Shown here one piece after another: positions 46,273-54,515 of a DNA stretch of 64,000 nucleotides. This DNA comes from Nostoc sp. MG11 (GTDB lineage Bacteria > Cyanobacteriota > Cyanobacteriia > Cyanobacteriales > Nostocaceae). Location: contig NZ_JACXXN010000012.1 in the NCBI RefSeq assembly GCF_014904695.1, forward strand, positions 1 to 64,000, given 5' to 3'. The notes beneath the pieces are model-generated. The model searched no databases and was not told the origin of the DNA. It saw only the letters and a list, made by a program, of their open reading frames with translations. The position numbers and the translations under genes were made by a program. Numbering within the stretch: position 1 is the stretch's first letter; each line of letters starts with the position of its first letter.

Positions 46273-47079
46273 ATGATTAAGTTGATTACTATTTTTCTCA
46301 GTCTTTTGCTTGTGTTTAGCTGGGGTACACCAGTGATGGCACAATCTCAACAGCCCAGCATTACTCAAGAGCAATTAAAACAAGGGGATGAGTTGGCAAA
46401 TCAAGCTTTTGCAGCTACAAACGCAGGCGATTTTGCTACGGCTGAAATGTACTGGACACAGATTATTGAGCAATTTCCTACTAATGCTGGGGCTTGGAGT
46501 AACCGAGGAAATTCGCGGGTAAGTCAGAATAAGTTGGAAGCAGCATTGACAGATTACAACAAAGCTATAGAACTTGCTCCAAATGTCACTGATCCTTATT
46601 TAAATAGAGGTGCGGCGTTAGAGGGTTTGGGAAAATGGGAAGATGCGATCGCCGATTATAATCATGTTCTAGAACTTGATCCTAACGATGCGATGGCGTA
46701 CAACAATCGCGGAAACGCCAAGACAGGTTTGGGAAAATGGGAAGATGCGATCGCCGATTACAAAAAATCTAACGATATAGCCCCAAATTTTGCCTTTGCT
46801 CGTGCTAACTACGCCCTCGCCCTTTACGAAACTGGTCAAATAGACCAAGCAATCCGCCAGATGCGGAACATAGTCCGTAAATATCCTCAGTTTGCTGATA
46901 TGCGTGCGGCCCTCACCGCTGCTTACTGGGTCAAAGGAGAACAAGGTGAAGCCGAAAGTAACTGGGTAGCAGCTTATGGACTAGATCCCCGCTATAAAGA
47001 CATTAACTGGGTGACAAATATCCGCCGTTGGCCTCCCAGCATGGTAGCAGCTCTGGATAAGTTCTTGAAACTCAAGTAA
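46273..47079 (+). CDS. Exported TPR-repeat protein
   Basis: 268 residues with a signal peptide (hydrophobic 4-20, cleavage near VMAQS) and four to five tetratricopeptide repeats from about residue 32 to 190. Two repeats are nearly identical (GLGKWEDAIADY twice, encoded by 46624-46660 and 46728-46764, both containing HIP1), indicating recent internal duplication. Likely a periplasmic or lumenal scaffold; partner unknown. Confidence 0.88.
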   Translation: MIKLITIFLSLLLVFSWGTPVMAQSQQPSITQEQLKQGDELANQAFAATNAGDFATAEMYWTQIIEQFPTNAGAWSNRGNSRVSQNKLEAALTDYNKAIELAPNVTDPYLNRGAALEGLGKWEDAIADYNHVLELDPNDAMAYNNRGNAKTGLGKWEDAIADYKKSNDIAPNFAFARANYALALYETGQIDQAIRQMRNIVRKYPQFADMRAALTAAYWVKGEQGEAESNWVAAYGLDPRYKDINWVTNIRRWPPSMVAALDKFLKLK

Positions 47080-47497
47080 AGGCGATCGCTAAGTACACAG
47101 CATAAGTAAGTGTGCAATAATTTTTTAATTCACGTCAAGAAAATCTCTGTGACTTGGCGTGAATTTAGCTATTAATCAGCCTGTTTTACCTGAGCGACTC
47201 TAAAAAGCCGTCTGCGATCGCAAAACATTATTCCTAACCAATGCTATCTTTTTTTAAAATTAGAACTGAAACTTAAAGAAATTATTAATTTTTTAAGTTT
47301 TGTTTTGATTGATACAAAGGGGCTGGGGCAATTTTCCATTTTCAAGATTGACTCTTCAATTTATCGAAACAGTTGGCTGGTATTCCATTCTACGAGTATC
47401 AAATTAGCAATCTAAATTCAGGATGATTTTTTCTTAGAGGTTTGATAAATTACTATAATAAATCCGCCAGTATTTACTTAGTCGTAATTTTAGAACT
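47080..47497. other. Intergenic region, 418 bp
   Basis: AT-rich with two HIP1 octamers near its start and no credible reading frame. It must hold the promoter of the GAF-domain gene that follows. Confidence 0.45.
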
Positions 47498-48037
47498 GTG
47501 CAAATTCATCCTCACTCACAATTTGAACATAACCCAAATCGCCATAGAGAAGAGGGTCTACAAAGATTACTTGACGGTCTTGTCAAGACAATGCAGCGGG
47601 ATGAGTTAGTCCGCCAAACTACGAATCAACTGAAAGAATCGCTCCAGGTTGATCGCGTAGTTTTGTATTACTTTTACGGACAGTGGCAAGGGCAGGTAAC
47701 ATTTGAATCATTGAGTTCTCAGGAATTCTCAATACTTGGTTCCACTGGCCCAGATGATTGTTTTAACAACGAGTATGCCGCTCTGTATTTGGCAGGACGA
47801 GTAAGAGCGATCGCTGATATTGAATTAGAGCCAATCCAAGCTTGTCACCGAGATTTTCTCAGCAATATGCAGGTTCGTGCCAACCTCGTAGTACCCATTT
47901 TGATCCCCAGAGGATTATGGGGATTGCTAGCAGCACATCACTGTCAAGGGCCACGTTATTGGTCACCATTAGATATAGAAATGATGCAAACAGGGGCAAA
48001 AACTCTGGCAACAGATCCTAATATCCTAGAGAGTTAA
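47498..48037 (+). CDS. Stand-alone GAF protein, candidate DXCF cyanobacteriochrome
   Basis: 179 residues from GTG, a single GAF domain with no output domain. The bilin-attachment motif is present: C116-H117 in IQACHRDFLSNMQVRANLVV, preceded by GRVRAIADI. A second Cys, C88, lies in DDCF (86-89), which fits the DXCF motif of blue/green cyanobacteriochromes, where this Cys forms a second bilin linkage. Non-chromophorylated GAF domains can keep parts of these motifs, so photochemistry is inferred. A partner kinase would have to act in trans. Confidence 0.75.
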   Translation: MQIHPHSQFEHNPNRHREEGLQRLLDGLVKTMQRDELVRQTTNQLKESLQVDRVVLYYFYGQWQGQVTFESLSSQEFSILGSTGPDDCFNNEYAALYLAGRVRAIADIELEPIQACHRDFLSNMQVRANLVVPILIPRGLWGLLAAHHCQGPRYWSPLDIEMMQTGAKTLATDPNILES

Positions 48038-48111
48038 CTTACGTGTATTTAAATCGCATACAGTTAAGTAGTTAGGATACCTGCTAGCAGTATTCAAGAG
48101 GAGAAAAAATT

Positions 48112-48501
48112 GTGAAATTTGGTTACACAATTATCTGGGTAGACGATGTAGTTAAGACCGTTGAGTTTTACGAAAAAGCATTTGGTTTCCTTCGTCGCAC
48201 TCTCCAGGATATGGGTCAGTTTATCTGGGCTGAAATCGAAACCGGAGACACTGTACTAGCTTTTTCCTCCACTAGCGAAGCACAAATGTTATTTCCTGGC
48301 GGTTTCCATCCCAATGATCCCACGCAACCACCAGCATTAATTCAGATATCATTCATCACGCCTGATGTTGCCACTGCCTATATTAGAGCCATAGGAGCAG
48401 GAGCAAAAGGATTAGATGCGCCGAAAAAACAACCTTGGGGACAGACAGTTGCTCGTGTCCGCGATCTTAATGGCGTGCTGGTGTCGCTAGTGAGTAGCTA
48501 G
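48112..48501 (+). CDS. VOC-family (glyoxalase-like) protein
   Basis: 129 residues from a GTG with a good Shine-Dalgarno (GAGGAG). Start IIWVDDVVKTVEFYEKAFGFL is the typical VOC first repeat; the second includes ALIQISFITPDVATAYIRAI and ends WGQTVARVRDLNGVLVSLV. It may be a glyoxalase, dioxygenase or drug-binding protein. No specific function can be given. Confidence 0.85.
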   Translation: MKFGYTIIWVDDVVKTVEFYEKAFGFLRRTLQDMGQFIWAEIETGDTVLAFSSTSEAQMLFPGGFHPNDPTQPPALIQISFITPDVATAYIRAIGAGAKGLDAPKKQPWGQTVARVRDLNGVLVSLVSS

Positions 48502-48670
48502 TACTACTGCGTTGGAATTCGTAATGACAGCTCCTACGGACGCTCTTTCCTCTCTACGAGACGCTGCGCTATCGCTAACGTAATTCCTATACCGCAAATG
48601 TTTCATTGATTAGGGCATCAAACAGGCAAAGTTATAATTAACGTAGCCTCTAGCCATGTTGCATAGTTCT

Positions 48671-48958
48671 ATGACCCATCTTCTGACACTGGAACTGAAC
48701 GATGAAATTTTCACCGCGATTCAGCGACAGGCTGAGGCGATTGGCGTTCCTCCTGAACGGCTAGCTGCAACGTTGCTAGAGCAGCAGTTTGGACAAGTTT
48801 TTAAATTGTTGCTGTCTGAAGCAGAAAAGGAGACAGCACGAGCCAGATTTGAAAGCCATTTTGGGGCGCTTAATCTCGAACATACTATTGATCTAAATAA
48901 TGAGAGCATTGATGCAGATTTGGTGAGAGAGTATGCCAGTAACCACGCGGAGGGTTAG
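48671..48958 (+). CDS. Antitoxin of a PIN-type toxin-antitoxin pair
   Basis: 95 residues from the ATG at 48671 (an ATG at 48656 is also in frame). It contains a short helix-strand module (LLTLELNDEIFTAIQRQAEAIGVPPERLAATLL) and an acidic C-terminus (NNESIDADLVREYASNHAEG), typical of antitoxins placed before PIN toxins. The PIN frame begins at its stop codon. The antitoxin frame is intact. Confidence 0.7.
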   Translation: MTHLLTLELNDEIFTAIQRQAEAIGVPPERLAATLLEQQFGQVFKLLLSEAEKETARARFESHFGALNLEHTIDLNNESIDADLVREYASNHAEG

Positions 48959-49359
48959 TACTAATCGATACTTCTGGGTTACTTTGTCTGCACTATCAGA
49001 CTTAGCCTTTGCATACTGAAGCTAGTGCTGCCTACAAGAGAGCAACAATCCGATTAACTCACAGCTATGTCATTGCTGAGTACGTCGCATTAGCCACTGC
49101 AAGGCGTTTTCCGCGTTCATCCGTCCTTGCTTTTGTGGTTGATTTGCTGGATAACCCAGACATAGAAACAGTTTGGGTGGATGAGCCATTGCACCGAACA
49201 GCAGTCGATCTCCTAATGAAGCGGGAGGATAAAACCTACTCTCTATGTGATGCGTTGAGCTTTGTGCTAATGCGCCAGTGCGGAATTACAGAGGCATTGT
49301 CTACTGATCGGCACTTAGAGTAAGAAGGGTTTATCCGCTTACTGCGACCAGCAGGCTAA
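48958..49359 (+). pseudogene. PIN-domain toxin with two internal stops and no start
   Basis: The frame VLIDTSGLLCLHYQT opens with the first catalytic Asp region of PIN RNases (LIDTS). It has no ATG, GTG or TTG between the preceding in-frame stop and this motif. It is interrupted by TAG at 49003-49005, continues PLHTEASAAYKRATIRLTHS, VIAEYVALATARRFPRSS and TYSLCDALSFVLM (second acidic cluster), then STDRHLE. It stops at TAA 49321-49323, and EGFIRLLRPAG follows to a TAA at 49357-49359. A shortened product from the TTG at 49009 would lack the first catalytic Asp. Confidence 0.82.
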
Positions 49360-49360
49360 C

Positions 49361-50167
49361 ATGACAATGAAAAGTGAATATCGTGAGTTGGTGAATGAAG
49401 TCCTAAGAAAAATAGGACGAAATATATTAATGTTTCAGCAAATCGAGAAAAGTTTGAAACTGCTTCTTCCATTTATTCACTCAGATGCTAGTGCAAAAGG
49501 TATCGATAGCTTTTGGAAGTACAGAGAAGCAGCTAAATCGAAGACTCTAGGGAATCTAATAAATGCCTTTATTGAGTCTGCGGATTATGACACTGATTAC
49601 TTTATCGAGAGATTAAGAGAGATGGTTGCCGAGCGGAACAAACTTGTTCATCACTTTGGTGAGTCGGAAGGTTTGAATATATTAAGCACCCAAGAAGGAT
49701 GTAAAACTTGTATTGCTTACCTAGAATCACAGTACCAAGAGGCAATTTCCTTTTATAAAGAAATAACACTATTTGTATTTTGTGTAGTTACCTTCCTTCG
49801 AGAAAATTACGCTGAATCTAACCCAAAAATCGAACTTTTATATAAGCAATTAAAGGCAGATATTATTTCTTTTGACGTTGAATATATAAATCTGAACAAT
49901 TCGTCTGAGACAGTATGGGAGAATACAAAAATTGTCAAGTTACTGCGTTTAGCCGAAACAAACACAGACAAAATAGGTGATATGACTTTGCTGGCAAGAG
50001 CGGGAGAATTTATTAAGAGTCAAGACCCTGAGTGTACACCTAAGAAGTATGGAATTAAGACACTAAAAGGTGTTTTGAAGGCGTCTGGCTTATTTGAAAT
50101 TACCGAGAGTCAAGTTAGCGAGCAGAACAGCGTGTTTATTTTATATAAAAGTAAACTTTCGCACTAA
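49361..50167 (+). CDS. Protein with C-terminal OST-HTH/LOTUS-like domain
   Basis: 268 residues. The N-terminal 190 are helical (LRKIGRNILMFQQIEKSLKL, MVAERNKLVHHF) without a known domain. The last 65 (MTLLARAGEFIKSQDPECTP, KKYGIKTLKGVLKASGLFEI) fit the OST-HTH/LOTUS winged-helix pattern, a fold that binds RNA (including G-quadruplexes) in eukaryotes and is scattered in bacteria. The start codon is only one base past the stop of the PIN pseudogene. Role unknown; RNA binding is inferred. Confidence 0.65.
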   Translation: MTMKSEYRELVNEVLRKIGRNILMFQQIEKSLKLLLPFIHSDASAKGIDSFWKYREAAKSKTLGNLINAFIESADYDTDYFIERLREMVAERNKLVHHFGESEGLNILSTQEGCKTCIAYLESQYQEAISFYKEITLFVFCVVTFLRENYAESNPKIELLYKQLKADIISFDVEYINLNNSSETVWENTKIVKLLRLAETNTDKIGDMTLLARAGEFIKSQDPECTPKKYGIKTLKGVLKASGLFEITESQVSEQNSVFILYKSKLSH

Positions 50168-50276
50168 CAAATCGCTGCACAAACCGCAGGTTCCAATTTT
50201 TACACTTCGGTTAAATTGATTATGCCGCTTGCAAGTATTTATTTTCTCTAGTTCCCAATCTAAAACCTCAAATTTT

Positions 50277-51482
50277 ATGGATTCCAATCCAGCATTGTGT
50301 GCAGCGATCGCTCATCAAATTACCGCTAGTCCGCAACAGCGAATTACTTTTGCTGAATTCATGGACATGGCGCTATATCACCCTGAACAAGGCTACTATT
50401 GCAGCGATGCAGTCAAAATTGGCTTTCAAGGTGGTGATTTTTTTACCTCTGCTAACCTTGGCGCTGACTTTGGCGAGTTACTAGCAGAACAATTTTTCCA
50501 GATGTGGAAGATTTTAGAGCAACCTGTGCCGTTTTCTCTGGTAGAAATGGGAGCCGGTCAAGGAGTGTTGGCATTACATATCCTCAAGCACTATCAGCTA
50601 CACTACCCAGATTTTCTTACTGCTCTGGAGTACGTCATTGTAGAAAAATCCCCGGCTTTAAGACAAGAACAGCAGCAACGCTTGCAAGAGTTTCCAGTGC
50701 GTTGGTGCAATCTAGAAGATATACCATCTAACTCGATTACTGGCTGCTTTTTTTCTAATGAGTTAGTTGATGCTTTACCAGTGCATCAATTCAGCTTAGA
50801 GACTGGGGAACTGCGAGAGATTTATGTAACAACGCAAGCAGATAAGGGAGATGAGGAAGTATTTTCTTCCCCTACCATGCCATCATTTGTAGAAGTCACA
50901 GGAGAACCTTCTACGCCCCAACTGGCTGAATATTTAGATTTTGTGGGAATTAACTATGCTCAAAGTATTTATCCAGATGGCTACCGTAGCGAAATTAATT
51001 TAGCTGCTCTAGATTGGTTGAGTATAGTAGCCGACCGCTTGCAACGTGGCTATGTGTTAACAATTGATTATGGCTATCCTGCCAGTCGTTACTACAATCC
51101 CAGGCGATCGCAAGGTACGTTACAGTGCTACTATCACCATCGTTTCCATGACAACCCCTATATCAATATTGGACGACAAGACATTACATCCCATATTGAT
51201 TTTACAGCTTTGGAACGCTGGGGTGAGCGGTGTGGTTTAGATAAAGTTGGCTTTACCCAGCAGGCTTTGTTTTTAATGGCGTTGGGTTTAGGCGATCGCA
51301 TCGCTGCCATCTCCTACCAAAACGAACCTCTCTCAAAGTTATTACAACGACGGGACGCACTACATCAGCTTCTAGATTCCACAGGACTGGGCGGCTTTGG
51401 AGTCTTAGTTCAGAGCAAAGGTTTACAGGAAATAGAAGCTTCTCGACCACTCAAAGGATTAACTTTCTCAGAGCCAACATAA
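50277..51482 (+). CDS. SAM-dependent methyltransferase, MidA/NDUFAF7 family
   Basis: 401 residues from the ATG at 50277 (MDSNPALCAAIAHQI), preferred over upstream alternative starts because homologues begin here. Family blocks: FMDMALYHPEQGYYCS, GGDFFTSANLGADFGELLAE, the SAM motif LVEMGAGQGVLALHIL, and GCFFSNELVDALPVHQF. Mitochondrial NDUFAF7 methylates an Arg of complex I subunit NDUFS2. A role on the cyanobacterial NDH-1 equivalent is possible but inferred. Confidence 0.88.
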   Translation: MDSNPALCAAIAHQITASPQQRITFAEFMDMALYHPEQGYYCSDAVKIGFQGGDFFTSANLGADFGELLAEQFFQMWKILEQPVPFSLVEMGAGQGVLALHILKHYQLHYPDFLTALEYVIVEKSPALRQEQQQRLQEFPVRWCNLEDIPSNSITGCFFSNELVDALPVHQFSLETGELREIYVTTQADKGDEEVFSSPTMPSFVEVTGEPSTPQLAEYLDFVGINYAQSIYPDGYRSEINLAALDWLSIVADRLQRGYVLTIDYGYPASRYYNPRRSQGTLQCYYHHRFHDNPYINIGRQDITSHIDFTALERWGERCGLDKVGFTQQALFLMALGLGDRIAAISYQNEPLSKLLQRRDALHQLLDSTGLGGFGVLVQSKGLQEIEASRPLKGLTFSEPT

Positions 51483-51584
51483 ATGTGAAAAGTTAAAACT
51501 CTATTTAAGAATGCTGTATCAGTCTTATTTAGACTAGGATAACAGTGATTACTGTGAAGTCAAATTTAGACAAAAGTAATAATT

Positions 51585-51680
51585 ATGACTGCTCATGAAT
51601 TGGTGTTGTTAGTAACATTACTTAGCCCAGGTATCTTACTTTCAGTTTTAATAATGCTTACTTTTGCTGCTGGTGGTTGA
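51585..51680 (+). CDS. Candidate 31-residue single-helix membrane peptide
   Basis: ATG at 51585, stop 51678-51680. Sequence begins MTAHELVLLVTLLSPGILLS and ends LTFAAGG, with an uninterrupted hydrophobic helix of about 22 residues. The size and shape resemble the tiny subunits of photosystems, cytochrome b6f or NDH-1, but it does not match any of them that I can recall. It lies alone between a methyltransferase and a dehydrogenase gene, and no strong Shine-Dalgarno is seen. Confidence 0.45.
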   Translation: MTAHELVLLVTLLSPGILLSVLIMLTFAAGG

Positions 51681-51789
51681 AGTAGTCAGTCATCAGTTAT
51701 CACTGTTTACTGATAACTGATAACTGAATTAATAGAAACTCAATGTCTACGACAGGCTACGTCTACGCTGTATCAAAGGAACATGAAAA

Positions 51790-52668
51790 ATGAAGGTGGC
51801 ATTTCTGGGAACTGGACTGATGGGACTACCAATGGCTCAAAGATTGTTAGCCGCAGATATACAGCTAGTTGCCTACAACCGCACCCCAGAAAAATTAGCA
51901 CCATTACAAGCAGCCGGCGCTGAAGTGGTGACACATCCCCGCCATGCCATTCGTGCGGCTGAGTGCATCGTTCTCATGCTCACTAATGCCCCAGCAATTT
52001 ATCATGTCTTGCTTTCCGATACTGCTTGGCACACTCTGGAAGGGCGTACTATCATCCAAATGGGAACAATTACACCCACAGAAAGCCAAGAAATCAGAGA
52101 TGCAGTGGTTGCAGGTGGTGGTGAATATTTAGAAGCGCCTGTACTAGGCAGCATCCCAGAGGCCCAAGCTGGCAAACTGATGGTGATGGTGGGTGCTGAG
52201 CCAGAACAATATCAAAGTCACTTGAAATTACTGCAACATTTCGGAGCAGAACCTTTGCTTATAGGGCCAGTGGGAACTGCTGCGGCGCTCAAATTAGCAC
52301 TAAATCAACTAATAGCTTCCTTGACAACTAGCTTTGCTCTCAGCCTCGCTTTTGTTCAGCGTCAGGGTGTCGATGTGGATGTGTTTATGCAGATATTGCG
52401 TGAGAGTTCACTTTATGCACCTACATTTGACAAAAAGCTGCAACGGATGTTGGCTGGCAATTATGCTAATCCTAATTTTCCGACAAAACATTTGCTAAAA
52501 GATACAGAGTTGTTTATCTCGGAAGCAAAATCACGTGGATTGGATCTCAGCAGTATTAAAGGTGTGCGACAAATCTTGCAAACAGCAGTGAAAATGTCAT
52601 TTGCTGATGCTGATTACTCATCACTATTTTCTATTATTAAGGAATGGGGAGAATCGAGTGAGGAATAA
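51790..52668 (+). CDS. 3-hydroxyisobutyrate dehydrogenase-family reductase
   Basis: 292 residues: dinucleotide-binding GTGLMGLPMAQRLL (7-20), substrate-binding EAPVLGSIPEAQAGKL, catalytic K168 (AALKLALNQ). The family reduces or oxidises beta-hydroxy acids, including glyoxylate/succinic semialdehyde and 3-hydroxyisobutyrate; the NRTPEK stretch (30-35) after the second strand suggests NADP(H). The likely substrate in a cyanobacterium is glyoxylate or succinic semialdehyde (inference). Confidence 0.88.
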   Translation: MKVAFLGTGLMGLPMAQRLLAADIQLVAYNRTPEKLAPLQAAGAEVVTHPRHAIRAAECIVLMLTNAPAIYHVLLSDTAWHTLEGRTIIQMGTITPTESQEIRDAVVAGGGEYLEAPVLGSIPEAQAGKLMVMVGAEPEQYQSHLKLLQHFGAEPLLIGPVGTAAALKLALNQLIASLTTSFALSLAFVQRQGVDVDVFMQILRESSLYAPTFDKKLQRMLAGNYANPNFPTKHLLKDTELFISEAKSRGLDLSSIKGVRQILQTAVKMSFADADYSSLFSIIKEWGESSEE

Positions 52669-53166
52669 GCAATTCAAAAGCGATCGCCATCTATAATTGT
52701 TACAACTTTGGCATTGCTGTTGCAGGTAGTCCAAGAATTTGGCTAACTTGAGCGATCGCTATCCTAGATTGAAGCAAATTCTGTGCTACGTGTAACAATT
52801 GCTTTAAGACTTGTTTTGCTTTATTTTTTGGTATCTTTAAGTAAAGTATAAAAATTGATTAACTTTAACGCAGATTGTGGAAAAATCTGTGGAAAACTTT
52901 AGGGTTTTCGGGAAAAACTTAATTAAGTATAATTACCCTGTGGAAAACATCAGGGGTTTTTCCACAAGTTTTCCACAGATAGTTATTTACTTAACCATCT
53001 GTTAAGCACACTTGTGGCAAGTTTTCCACAAATTCCACAGTTACTAGTATGTAAATAGAAAATATCATTTTAGTAGTAGTTCAGTATGCAGTAAAGTTAC
53101 CGCTGTTAAACTGGACTGTCATCACTTCTGTATAAACAACAAGGGTGCTAGGATATCCTTCACCAG
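52669..53166. other. oriC: Probable chromosomal replication origin (oriC)
   Basis: This non-coding region directly upstream of dnaN has six exact DnaA boxes TTTTCCACA. Three are in reverse orientation (52876-52884, 52888-52896, 52939-52947) and three are forward (52958-52966, 52969-52977, 53022-53030). Near matches lie at 53012-53020 and 53031-53039. An AT-rich stretch at about 52800-52870 could be the unwinding element. dnaN adjacency and box density fit cyanobacterial origins. dnaA itself is not in this window. Confidence 0.82.
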
Positions 53167-54339
53167 TTGAATCTAACTATGAAATTAGTTTGCGCCCAAA
53201 GCGATCTCAGTACAAATCTCTCACTCGTCAGCCGTGCTGTACCGTCACGGCCGACTCATCCAGTACTTGCCAATGTGCTGCTCCAAGCGGATGCTCAAAC
53301 TAACCAGGTAAGCTTAACAGCCTTTGATCTCAGCTTGGGTATCCGTACCAGCTTTAACGCTGAGGTATGGCAAGGTGGAGCGATCGCCCTTCCTGCTAAA
53401 TTGCTTGTAGACATCACCTCTCGTCTTCCAGAAGGAGAAATCACTCTAGACGATGAATCAGTCCTCACAGGTGCAACAGGTGGTGAAGGTTTAATTGTCA
53501 CGCTTACGCCGAAGAGTGGGCATTATCAGGTGCGAGCAATGGGGCCTGAAGAATTTCCTGAATTGCCTGTAATTGAAAATGCCGAAGCACTACATATCCC
53601 TGCTGCTGCATTAATTGAGGGATTGCGGGGTTCATTATTTGCTACGAGTGCAGATGAAACAAAACAAGTACTCACTGGAGTCCATTTAACAGTTAAACAA
53701 GATACTCTAGAATTCGCTGCTACTGATGGACATCGCTTAGCAGTAGTAGAAACGACTAACGAACGCTCTCCTGACGAAAGTAGTCAACTAGAAGTCACAG
53801 TACCAGCTAGAGCATTACGTGAATTACAAAGAATGTTGGCTCATATCTCCTCATCAGATGAGCCTATAGCTTTACATTTCGATCAAGGTCAAGTTGTGTT
53901 TTCCTGGCAAAATCAACGCTTGACTAGTCGTACATTAGAAGGACAATATCCTGCTTACCGACAACTGATCCCACGCCAATTTGAGCGAGAAGTGACAATT
54001 GAGCGGCGACAATTCATCAGCACTTTAGAGCGAATTGCGGTGCTAGCCGATCAGAAAAATAATATTGTGAAACTCAGCATTGATAGTGATGCTCAGGAAA
54101 TTACTTTGTCTTGTGAGGCTCAAGATGTGGGTAGTGGTAGAGAGTCAATGCCGGCACAGATTTCTGGGCAAAACATAGAAATTGCTTTTAACATCAAGTA
54201 TCTGATGGAAGGCTTGAAAGAGTTACCATCTTCTGAAATTCAAATGCATCTGAATCAAAGTCTGACTCCAGTGATTTTTACCCCACTGGGGGGGTTGAAA
54301 ATGACCTATTTAGCTATGCCAGTACAGATTCGTACTTAA
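53167..54339 (+). CDS. dnaN: DNA polymerase III beta clamp
   Basis: 390 residues, three repeated clamp domains. Start MKLVCAQSDLSTNLSLVSRAV, middle GVHLTVKQDTLEFAATDGHRLAV, and the C-terminal AMPVQIRT (the M-P-x-R end of beta clamps) are characteristic. Two codons upstream another Met (MNLTMKL) is in frame, so the start is uncertain by four residues. It is immediately downstream of the DnaA-box cluster. Confidence 0.95.
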   Translation: MNLTMKLVCAQSDLSTNLSLVSRAVPSRPTHPVLANVLLQADAQTNQVSLTAFDLSLGIRTSFNAEVWQGGAIALPAKLLVDITSRLPEGEITLDDESVLTGATGGEGLIVTLTPKSGHYQVRAMGPEEFPELPVIENAEALHIPAAALIEGLRGSLFATSADETKQVLTGVHLTVKQDTLEFAATDGHRLAVVETTNERSPDESSQLEVTVPARALRELQRMLAHISSSDEPIALHFDQGQVVFSWQNQRLTSRTLEGQYPAYRQLIPRQFEREVTIERRQFISTLERIAVLADQKNNIVKLSIDSDAQEITLSCEAQDVGSGRESMPAQISGQNIEIAFNIKYLMEGLKELPSSEIQMHLNQSLTPVIFTPLGGLKMTYLAMPVQIRT

Positions 54340-54515
54340 AAATAGCGCGTCTACAAAGTAAACAGCAATAAACACTTAACTTTGTAGACATATAAATTGG
54401 ATATTGACTTACTAACTCTTATGTGAAGATGAGTTCTATAAGGCGATCGCTCTCTTAAACACGGAAATCTAAACTTCAGAAATTGAAAAGCAGACGCAGT
54501 ATGTAAATGTTCAAT

